Both the position numbers and the translations under genes were made by a program. Shown one piece after another: positions 7,244-12,997 of a DNA stretch of 12,997 nucleotides (the stretch's first letter is position 1; each line of letters begins with the position of its first letter). The notes under the pieces were generated by a model. That model was not told the origin of the DNA, did not search any database, and saw only the letters and a list, made by a program, of their open reading frames with translations. Where the stretch lies: contig JAEDFX010000066.1 in NCBI GenBank assembly GCA_016297805.1, positions 1-12,997 on the forward strand, in the 5' to 3' direction. This DNA is from Treponema sp. (GTDB taxonomy: Bacteria > Spirochaetota > Spirochaetia > Treponematales > Treponemataceae).

Positions 7244-7951
7244 ATGAGTATGTACAACGAAGATGAGATTATAAACGACGAGCTTACCATGCCTACTCTA
7301 CCAGTTTCAGAAAGTCTTGCCGTTACAGATCAAAATGATTTTTATAAAATGGCTTTTCAATTTCAGAAAATCATGATGATATACGAAAGTGCAATCAAAC
7401 AGATAGAAACAAAACTAGACATTCTAAACAAGGAAAGTAAAGTAAACAGAAAACGTAATCCTATAGAAACTGTAAAAAGTAGAATCAAAACCCCTGACAG
7501 TATTGCAAAAAAACTGGAAAAGAAAAATCTACCTGTAACCTTTGAATCAATGATGACAAATCTGAATGATATTGCAGGTGTTCGGGTAATTTGTCCATAT
7601 ATTTCCGATATATACACTGTCAGAGATATGCTCTTAAAACAACCAGATATAAAACTTATCTGCGAAAATAATTATATAGAAAATCCTAAAGAAAGCGGCT
7701 ACAGAAGTTTGCATCTTGTTATTTCTGTTCCTGTATATCTTTCCAAAACTGCCCATAATGTAAGAGTTGAAATTCAGCTTAGAACTATTGCCATGGATTT
7801 TTGGGCAAGCTTAGAACATCAGCTTCACTATAAAAACACAGCAGATGTTCCAGACAGCATTCGCCGGGAGCTTTATCGAGTTGCAGAAACAATCGCTATG
7901 ACAGACCGGGAGATGGAAGATATTGCTTTAGAATTACAGGCTTTAGATTAA
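7244..7951 (+). CDS. relQ: Small alarmone synthetase, RelQ/YjbM type (GTP pyrophosphokinase)
   Basis: A 235-residue cytoplasmic enzyme with a RelA/SpoT synthetase domain and no HD hydrolase, TGS or ACT domain. It would transfer pyrophosphate from ATP to GDP/GTP to make (p)ppGpp. Family motifs in order: PIETVKSRIKTPDSIAKKL (ATP side), DIAGVRVIC with the Mg-binding Asp, ENPKESGYRSLHLVI (guanine-stacking Tyr in SGYRSLH), and VEIQLRTIAMDFWASLEHQLHYK with the catalytic Glu and the EHxLxYK signature. The order and spacing match Firmicute RelQ (~210 residues), with ~25 extra acidic/polar residues at the N-terminus. There is no Shine-Dalgarno sequence before ATG 7244 or the in-frame ATG 7250. The longer form is listed, but the -10 box ending at 7243 makes 7250 the better start if the mRNA is leaderless. 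The gene is upstream of, and perhaps partly co-transcribed with, the GH13 gene. Confidence 0.92.
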   Translation: MSMYNEDEIINDELTMPTLPVSESLAVTDQNDFYKMAFQFQKIMMIYESAIKQIETKLDILNKESKVNRKRNPIETVKSRIKTPDSIAKKLEKKNLPVTFESMMTNLNDIAGVRVICPYISDIYTVRDMLLKQPDIKLICENNYIENPKESGYRSLHLVISVPVYLSKTAHNVRVEIQLRTIAMDFWASLEHQLHYKNTADVPDSIRRELYRVAETIAMTDREMEDIALELQALD

Positions 7952-7970
7952 TGAAAACTTAGGCTATAAT
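7942..7970 (+). promoter_or_regulatory. Internal promoter for the GH13 gene and dgt
   Basis: A perfect -10 TATAAT (7965-7970) with TTTAGA (7942-7947, 4/6) 17 nt upstream, overlapping the relQ stop codon. Transcription would start at ~7976-7977, just before the GGAG ribosome-binding site (7978-7981) of the GH13 gene. The short 36-nt gap after relQ also permits read-through. Confidence 0.6.
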
Positions 7971-7987
7971 AACTTATGGAGTTATTT

Positions 7988-9544
7988 ATGGACTGGTTAA
8001 ACGAAGCAATATTTTATGAAATTTATCCTCAATCATTCTGTGATTCCAATGGTGATGGAATCGGAGATTTTCACGGAATTATCAATAAACTTGATTACAT
8101 ACGTAATTTAGGGTGTAACGCCATCTGGTTGAATCCTTGTTTTGAATCACCTTTTGGAGATGCAGGTTATGATATTTCCGATTATTACAAAACCGCACCA
8201 AGATACGGAACAAACGAGGATTTAGCTCTTTTATTTGAACAGGCTCACTCAAGAGGCATGCATGTACTTCTTGATTTGGTACCGGGACATACTTCAATAA
8301 AGCATAAATGGTTTACGGAATCTTTAAAAGCTGAAAAAAATGAATATTCTGACCGTTATGTCTGGACAGACAGTGTTTGGGAAGAGCCACAGGGAATGGG
8401 AAGTTTAAAAGGCATATCAGACAGAGATGGTTGTGTTGCTGTAAACTTTTTCTCTCATCAGCCTGCCTTGAATTATGGATTTTACAATATAGACCGACCA
8501 TGGCAGCAAAAAACTTCTGCACCAGGTCCTCAGGCCACAATAAATGAAATAAAAAATATTATGCGTTTCTGGCTGAATCTTGGTTGTGATGGCTTTAGAG
8601 TTGATATGGCTGGTTCCCTGGTAAAACACGACCCTGATTCTTTAGGAACAATTGCATTATGGCAGGATATAAGGAATTTTCTGGACACAGAATTCCCTGA
8701 TGCAAGAATTATTTCTGAATGGGGAGAACCGGATAAATCTCTGAAAGGTGGATTTCACATGGACTTCCTGCTCCATTTTGGACCTTCCCACTATAATGAT
8801 TTATTCCGATGTCAGGAACCTTTCTTCAGTTCAAGAGGAAAAGGTGACGCCAGCGAATTTGTAAAAAAGTACGTTGAAAATTATAACAAATGTAAAGGCA
8901 GAGGCTTAATCTGTATTCCATCAGGAAATCATGATATGGACCGTCTGGCCCGCAGCCTCACTGGAGATGAATTAAAAATAGCATTTGCTTTCCTGCTTTC
9001 TATGCCAGGTGCACCATTCATTTATTATGGTGATGAAATTGGAATGCGTTATGTTGAAGGCCTGACTTCAGTTGAAGGTGGTTACGGAAGAACTGGTTCC
9101 CGTAGTCCAATGCAATGGGATGACTCGGAAAATGCAGGTTTTAGTACAGCAGAAGCAAATCAATTGTATATAAAAATTGATCCAGATAAGAATCGTCCAA
9201 CTGCAAAGAATCAGATTGAAAATCCAGACTCATTATATAATGAAGTAAAAAAACTGATTGGTATCAGACGTAATAATAAAACTCTACAAAACAAGGCTAA
9301 AATTACTTTTCTTTTTACGGGAAAGAAAAAATACCCTTTGGTTTACTTGCGTTCAACTGAATCAGAAAAAATACTGGTTATTATCAATCCATCAAAACAG
9401 AATGTTAGCTTTACATGCGAATACAAAATACTCGAAACAATCTATCAATTTGGAAAAGGAATTCATCAAGGTGGAAATATGATTTCCATTGATGGACAAT
9501 CAGCAGGATTTTTTAGAGTTGAATACGGTAAAAAGGTGAAATAA
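7988..9544 (+). CDS. GH13 alpha-amylase-family glycoside hydrolase (oligo-1,6-glucosidase/trehalose-synthase-like group)
   Basis: A 518-residue protein with no signal peptide, so it probably acts on imported alpha-glucans or maltooligosaccharides in the cytoplasm. The N-terminus IFYEIYPQSFCDSNGDGIGDF carries the D-x-N-x-DGxGD calcium loop of the oligo-1,6-glucosidase-like part of GH13. The catalytic triad is complete: nucleophile Asp206 (GFRVDMA), acid/base Glu244 (ISEWGEP) and Asp316 (GNHDMDR). Region I reads DLVPGHTS where Asn is usual before His, and the QPDLN region reads QPALN; both are unusual, so substrate choice cannot be predicted. A C-terminal beta domain (~435-518) is present. An ATG at 7976 would add four residues, but GGAG (7978-7981) is correctly spaced for ATG 7988. 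The stop overlaps the dgt start (TAATG), indicating translational coupling. Confidence 0.88.
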   Translation: MDWLNEAIFYEIYPQSFCDSNGDGIGDFHGIINKLDYIRNLGCNAIWLNPCFESPFGDAGYDISDYYKTAPRYGTNEDLALLFEQAHSRGMHVLLDLVPGHTSIKHKWFTESLKAEKNEYSDRYVWTDSVWEEPQGMGSLKGISDRDGCVAVNFFSHQPALNYGFYNIDRPWQQKTSAPGPQATINEIKNIMRFWLNLGCDGFRVDMAGSLVKHDPDSLGTIALWQDIRNFLDTEFPDARIISEWGEPDKSLKGGFHMDFLLHFGPSHYNDLFRCQEPFFSSRGKGDASEFVKKYVENYNKCKGRGLICIPSGNHDMDRLARSLTGDELKIAFAFLLSMPGAPFIYYGDEIGMRYVEGLTSVEGGYGRTGSRSPMQWDDSENAGFSTAEANQLYIKIDPDKNRPTAKNQIENPDSLYNEVKKLIGIRRNNKTLQNKAKITFLFTGKKKYPLVYLRSTESEKILVIINPSKQNVSFTCEYKILETIYQFGKGIHQGGNMISIDGQSAGFFRVEYGKKVK

Positions 9545-10830
9545 TGCAAAACTCTTTTTTTAATGTACGTACTGATGAAAACAACGCAAAATGGGAACAG
9601 GCAACAAAAAGGGAAATTCCTCTGTACAACAGAAACAATGAAATACGAAGTGATTTTGAACGAGATTACACTCGTATATTACATTCCCAGGCATACAGAA
9701 GATTAAAACATAAAACTCAGGTATTTTTTGCCCCTCATAATGATCATATATGTACCCGAATGGAACATGTTATGCATGTTGCATCTGTTGCTTCTACAAT
9801 CTCAAAATATTTAGGATTAAATGATCAGCTGGCAAGCGCCATTGCTATGGGACACGATATTGGGCATGCACCGTTTGGTCATCATGGCGAAGATTGTCTG
9901 AACAATCTACTGGAACAAAAAGAAGGACACAATGCTCCAAAAAAATTTTGGCACGAAAGAAACAGTCTTTTTTTTGCAGATTATATAGAAACTCTTCCAG
10001 ACCCAAATGGAGTTGAACAGCCTCTGAATCTGACTTACGGTGTACGAGACGGTTTAATTTGTCACTGTGGTGAAATTGATCAACAGGGAATAAAACCTAG
10101 AGACGAAGCAATAGACTTGTACTCCATGAAACGTCCAGGATTTACTCAACCATTCACATGGGAAGGATGTGTTGTAAAAATTGCAGATAAAATAGCATAT
10201 TTGGGAAGAGATCTGGAAGACGCAAGAGCTTATCATATTCTGGATATGACATCGTACCGCCAGCTGAGAGAAATCGTTGGCTCTACCCTTGGTTTTGAAA
10301 AAAAAGGCGCCCATGCCTTAAGAAGCGGGAAAGCAGTAAATACAACAGTATTAATAAATGATTTAATTATGGATCTGTGTGAACAAAGCAGTCCAGAGAA
10401 AGGTCTTTGTTTTTCTGATGAATATTTCAAATTCATTCTTGAACTAAAAAAATTTAATTTTGCCCACATTTATAATCACTGGCGCCTGAAGGAATTTGCT
10501 GTTTACGCTGAAAATGTAATTGGAACCATATTCCGTACTTTACAGAAATCACAGATTTATGCAGAAAAAGGAAGAGTTGCTCAATATCTTCAATACTATC
10601 CAAAATTATGCCAGACTTTTGAAGAATGGCTCATCAAGCATACTGCTTACCAGCCATTTATTGTTGAAAAACATAATTTCTCGGACAGAAAGACTATTTT
10701 AAAGTACAATACAGCTACTATTTTTGACCTGCATGATCAGGAATCATACACAAAATGTATTATCGAATACATCTCGGGTATGACAGATCAGTTTGCAATT
10801 CAAGTTTACGAAGAAATTATCACCTTCTAA
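9544..10830 (+). CDS. dgt: dGTP triphosphohydrolase-like HD-domain protein
   Basis: A 428-residue cytoplasmic enzyme of the dGTPase/SAMHD1-like HD superfamily, which cleaves dNTPs to deoxynucleoside and triphosphate and adjusts dNTP pools. The N-terminal DYTRILHSQAYRRLKHKTQVF block is the family hallmark. Metal ligands are visible as His75 (RMEHVMHV), His104-Asp105 (MGHDIGHAPFGHHGE) and Asp215 (ADKIAYLGRD). Its length is nearer the general dNTPase-like group than E. coli Dgt (~505 residues), so specificity for dGTP is not certain. The start is fixed by AAAGGTGA (9531-9538) and by a one-base overlap with the preceding stop codon. The same strand carries relQ, whose alarmone product also acts on guanine-nucleotide metabolism. 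It ends 7 nt from the convergent EAL gene. Confidence 0.93.
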   Translation: MQNSFFNVRTDENNAKWEQATKREIPLYNRNNEIRSDFERDYTRILHSQAYRRLKHKTQVFFAPHNDHICTRMEHVMHVASVASTISKYLGLNDQLASAIAMGHDIGHAPFGHHGEDCLNNLLEQKEGHNAPKKFWHERNSLFFADYIETLPDPNGVEQPLNLTYGVRDGLICHCGEIDQQGIKPRDEAIDLYSMKRPGFTQPFTWEGCVVKIADKIAYLGRDLEDARAYHILDMTSYRQLREIVGSTLGFEKKGAHALRSGKAVNTTVLINDLIMDLCEQSSPEKGLCFSDEYFKFILELKKFNFAHIYNHWRLKEFAVYAENVIGTIFRTLQKSQIYAEKGRVAQYLQYYPKLCQTFEEWLIKHTAYQPFIVEKHNFSDRKTILKYNTATIFDLHDQESYTKCIIEYISGMTDQFAIQVYEEIITF

Positions 10831-10837
10831 AAAAACA

Positions 10838-12763
10838 CTACAGTTTTGCCTGCTTCTGAAGGAGTTCTATACAATCCTCTGGAGGAAGCGGACGACTGTA
10901 TAAGAATCCTTGAATTAAATCAGCACCAGACTTTTCTACAAGATAATTCTGATTATTAGTTTCTACACCTTCTACAAGTATTGTTAGTTCGGCATCCTTA
11001 AAAGTACTTATAAGATTTGAAAACAGATGCTCCCCTTTTTTACTTTCCTCTGCCATAAGCACAAGAGTTCGGTCAATCTTAATAGTAGAGAAAGGCAGAG
11101 CAATAACATTTGAAAGATTTGAATATCCTGTTCCAAAATCATCAAGATAGAATTTTATACCTGCTTCAGCTAATTTTTTCATATTATTCAAAACCAGCTC
11201 AAAATTTTCAATAAATATACTTTCAGTAATCTCCATAATAATATTTGAAGGAGAAAGTCCAAATCGGGCAATAGTTCCCAGCACGTTTTCCACAACCTTT
11301 GTATTTGTCATCTGATATACAGAAAAGTTGATTGAAACAGCTTTCACAAGATTCCTGTTTTCTGCAATAAACTTGCAGACCTTTTCAAACGCCACAAATC
11401 CTAGTTTTTCAATCAATCCTCGACTTTCTGCAACTCCAACAAATTCTCCGGGTGAAATATTTCCCAATTCTGTATTATTCAATCGGGAAAGAGCTTCCAT
11501 GTAAGTAAACTTCTTTTCACTTAGAGAATATATAGGCTGATACCAAACTTGAAATTGTTCCGAATCAAGACGAAGCTCTCTTTTTAAAACCTTATGTATA
11601 TACCTTTTACGTTCCATTTCGACTAGAATTGCTTCATCACAAATCTGCATTGTTCTGGAACCATCATTCTTACACTTAACCAGCATATTATTAATAATCT
11701 CGATGAGACTATCATAAGAAACTTCACCTTTTGAGAAAACAATAGAGGAAGAATAAATTTCCAGAGGTGAAGAAAGCACTGTATCCAGAGAATTATTTAA
11801 ATCATAAATATACTTTTCTATGGCTTTTGAATATTGAACAGCTTCATCTTTTGTTTTACATATACCTGCAAAACGGTTTGTAGAAATATGATAGGTATTT
11901 CTTTCAAAGTATTTAGAAAGTTCCTTTCCAAGATTAAGAAGCATTGTATTAAAGCTTGTAACTTCCATGTTAGACTGAATATTATTCATATTATCAATTG
12001 AAAGCACATAAAGAACACCTGATGTATTTTTCAATGAAACGTGTTTTCGAAGTTTACTTTCAGTCATTAAACCTGTTATCAGATCAAACTCCATCAAATC
12101 TGATTGCAAAGTAATATAAGCAAAGAACAATGCAGAAAATGATGAGATACCAGTAAGTAATATTGTATTATCAAGGAACTGGAATACGAGGAAAAAAACC
12201 GAGACAAAAGGATAAATCATAAATACATAGTACAATCTTCGTGCGATAGATTTCTTATTCAAGGCAACTACAAGAACGGTTATTATTGAGAACCATAAAG
12301 TAAGTACATAGGTAAGATATTTTAACGGTCCACGAACATATCCCAGCTCAGGGTCATAACGGAAAATCCAGCCAGTTTTTATATTCAGTAATACGATAAG
12401 CAAATAAATTCCATATACAACGCCGGAAAGACAATATGTATATTTTTTGCACTTTTTATAAGCAAATGCTACATCATTAGCATAAGATGCAAGAAAAAAT
12501 GGGATTGCTATAAGGAAAATAAAAAACAGTGTTGAAACAGCTGTTGATAATGGAATAGGAAATTTTTTATAGTTAGTAATGCAAATTACTGCAAAAATAT
12601 CAAAAAAAGCAGATAAGAAAGAGGCTACGCCTCCATAAAAGAATAAGCGGTGGCGTCTGTCATATAATGAAAACGATACTAGAATATTGCAACAAAGTAT
12701 TAATGCAAAAACACAGGTGATTACCTCACCGATGATATTATATTGTAGCGCAACAAAGTTCAT
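10838..12763 (-). CDS. Seven-helix membrane protein with degenerate GGDEF and intact EAL domain (c-di-GMP phosphodiesterase)
   Basis: A 641-residue inner-membrane protein. Residues ~10-220 form about seven hydrophobic helices, resembling 7TM sensor modules found on histidine kinases and c-di-GMP enzymes. Residues ~226-370 are GGDEF-like (D-x-x-TGL at 227-232), but the GGDEF signature is replaced by STNRF (294-298), so cyclase activity is very unlikely. Residues ~390-640 are an EAL domain with every expected catalytic residue: Glu423 (MEAL), Asn479 (INFS), Glu511 (EITES), Asp541-Asp542 (DDFGTGYS), Lys562 (IKID), Glu598 (VEGVE) and Gln618 (IQGF). It should hydrolyse c-di-GMP to pGpG under control of a signal sensed in the membrane. 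The likely effect is on motility, fitting the nearby che genes. There is no Shine-Dalgarno sequence at the ATG; an extended -10 lies 6 nt upstream. It is convergent with dgt, and a repeat array lies upstream. Confidence 0.93.
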   Translation of the reverse strand: MNFVALQYNIIGEVITCVFALILCCNILVSFSLYDRRHRLFFYGGVASFLSAFFDIFAVICITNYKKFPIPLSTAVSTLFFIFLIAIPFFLASYANDVAFAYKKCKKYTYCLSGVVYGIYLLIVLLNIKTGWIFRYDPELGYVRGPLKYLTYVLTLWFSIITVLVVALNKKSIARRLYYVFMIYPFVSVFFLVFQFLDNTILLTGISSFSALFFAYITLQSDLMEFDLITGLMTESKLRKHVSLKNTSGVLYVLSIDNMNNIQSNMEVTSFNTMLLNLGKELSKYFERNTYHISTNRFAGICKTKDEAVQYSKAIEKYIYDLNNSLDTVLSSPLEIYSSSIVFSKGEVSYDSLIEIINNMLVKCKNDGSRTMQICDEAILVEMERKRYIHKVLKRELRLDSEQFQVWYQPIYSLSEKKFTYMEALSRLNNTELGNISPGEFVGVAESRGLIEKLGFVAFEKVCKFIAENRNLVKAVSINFSVYQMTNTKVVENVLGTIARFGLSPSNIIMEITESIFIENFELVLNNMKKLAEAGIKFYLDDFGTGYSNLSNVIALPFSTIKIDRTLVLMAEESKKGEHLFSNLISTFKDAELTILVEGVETNNQNYLVEKSGADLIQGFLYSRPLPPEDCIELLQKQAKL

Positions 12764-12769
12764 ACATAT

Positions 12770-12778
12770 ATAATATCA
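12770..12778 (-). promoter_or_regulatory. Extended -10 promoter abutting the EAL gene start
   Basis: Read on the minus strand: TG-A-TATTAT (complement of 12770-12778), an extended -10 element (TGnTATAAT-like, hexamer 5/6). No good -35 is visible, which extended -10 promoters tolerate. Six bases (ATATGT) separate the hexamer from the ATG at 12763, so transcription is expected to start at the A of that ATG, with no Shine-Dalgarno sequence. Confidence 0.5.
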
Positions 12779-12804
12779 CAAAAATGTTTTACCGACTACA
12801 CTCG

Positions 12805-12896
12805 ATGCACCGCTGACGTGGGCCGTTCGTTCATGTATTATTGTTCATTTATTCTGCCCACGTCTCGAGTTTAGTATTTTTCAAATACTAAACTCG
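12805..12896. repeat. Array unit 1: two stem-loops
   Basis: Stem A pairs 12815-12823 with 12856-12864 (core ACGTGGGC / GCCCACGT). Stem B is a perfect 14-bp hairpin, 12866-12879 with 12883-12896 (CGAGTTTAGTATTT and its complement), loop TTC at 12880-12882. The right arm of stem B runs into the next conserved block. Confidence 0.85.
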
Positions 12897-12988
12897 GTGC
12901 ATCGCTGGTTTGGGCCACCCCAGTTTTCTCCACAGTGAATTTATACTGCCCAAACCTGGAGTTTTCTTCGAAAACTCCTTTACACTCT
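12897..12988. repeat. Array unit 2: two stem-loops with different stem sequences
   Basis: Stem A pairs 12907-12915 with 12948-12956 (core GTTTGGGC / GCCCAAAC). Stem B pairs 12958-12966 with 12970-12978 (GGAGTTTTC / GAAAACTCC), loop TTC at 12967-12969. Stem B is 5 bp shorter than in unit 1, but a 10-nt tail (12979-12988) restores the 92-nt period exactly. Confidence 0.85.
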
Positions 12989-12997
12989 ATGCATCGC

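Larger units (their letters stand above)
12799..12997. repeat. Tandem array of 92-nt structured units, continuing past the window end
   Basis: A block of the form ACTC-K-R-TGCA-Y-CGCTG recurs with its TGCA part at 12806, 12898 and 12990, an exact 92-nt period twice. The third copy is cut by the window end. Between blocks each unit contains a 9-bp stem enclosing a 32-nt loop, then a perfect hairpin with a TTC loop. Stem sequences differ between units but stay complementary. The 32-nt loops differ except at their ends (a first C and a last ATTTAT-W-CT). No reading frame of note crosses the array on either strand. I do not recognise the family. Orientation is uncertain because the structure is palindromic. 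Confidence 0.85.

Noticed and set aside
7976..7987. First ATG of the GH13 gene
   Set aside because: It lies only 5 nt after a TATAAT hexamer, while ATG 7988 has a well-spaced GGAG. A leaderless start here cannot be fully excluded.
8082..8629. Open frames antisense to the GH13 gene
   Set aside because: They mirror conserved catalytic-barrel codons and lack start signals.
12805..12997. Integron attC sites / gene cassettes
   Set aside because: The arm arrangement resembles cassette ends, but the invariant GTT/AAC triplet is not kept (CGT and TTT at the aligned positions), the space between arms is only 32 nt with no gene, and the spacer on one side of stem B is 11-21 nt, too asymmetric for attC. 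Kept only as an alternative to test.
12799..12997. CRISPR array
   Set aside because: Conserved blocks are ~16 nt, much shorter than CRISPR repeats and not identical, units are 92 nt, and the intervening parts are structured hairpins rather than random spacers.
12764..12997. Tandem c-di-GMP riboswitches upstream of the EAL gene
   Set aside because: The conserved GEMM core sequences are absent on the minus strand, and the likely promoter lies between the array and the gene.

Overview
The window reads as a chromosomal segment of an AT-rich spirochaete, most probably a host-associated Treponema. The strongest taxonomic clues are the compact chemotaxis operon cheA – cheW/cheR-like fusion – cheX – cheY, the CheW–CheR-like fusion itself, and a CheA with an unusually long dimerisation region; I know this combination from Treponema. 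The species cannot be named from the sequence alone.

Layout. (1) 110-856 (+) encodes a degenerate response-regulator-like protein with a C-terminal winged helix. It converges on the chemotaxis operon across a strong two-way terminator (870-908). (2) 926-5805 (-) is the chemotaxis operon, transcribed cheA, cheW-cheR, cheX, cheY with gaps of only 25-28 nt. (3) 5806-5976 is a divergent regulatory region. It holds a sigma70-type promoter almost touching the cheA start codon and, on the other strand, a sigma28 (motility sigma)-like promoter for a predicted outer-membrane beta-barrel protein (5977-7194). (4) 7244-10830 (+) holds a RelQ-type small alarmone synthetase, a GH13 alpha-glucosidase/amylase-family enzyme and a dGTPase-like HD hydrolase; the last two overlap by one base. 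(5) 10838-12763 (-) encodes a seven-helix membrane protein with a decayed GGDEF domain and an intact EAL (c-di-GMP phosphodiesterase) domain. (6) 12799-12997 is a gene-free tandem array with an exact 92-nt period that runs off the end of the window. Each unit folds into two stem-loops whose sequences change between units while pairing is kept.

How the parts fit together. Most of the window concerns signalling and motility: the CheA/CheY phosphorelay with the CheX phosphatase, a probable sigma28-dependent surface protein, an atypical receiver protein, a c-di-GMP phosphodiesterase and an alarmone synthetase. Three first-in-transcript genes (cheA, relQ, the EAL gene) have no Shine-Dalgarno sequence but do have a -10 hexamer placed so that transcription would start at or next to an ATG. 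Genes inside operons have clear Shine-Dalgarno sequences. This suggests leaderless mRNAs for the lead genes. The most novel object is the 92-nt structured array at the right edge, for which I have no confident family assignment.
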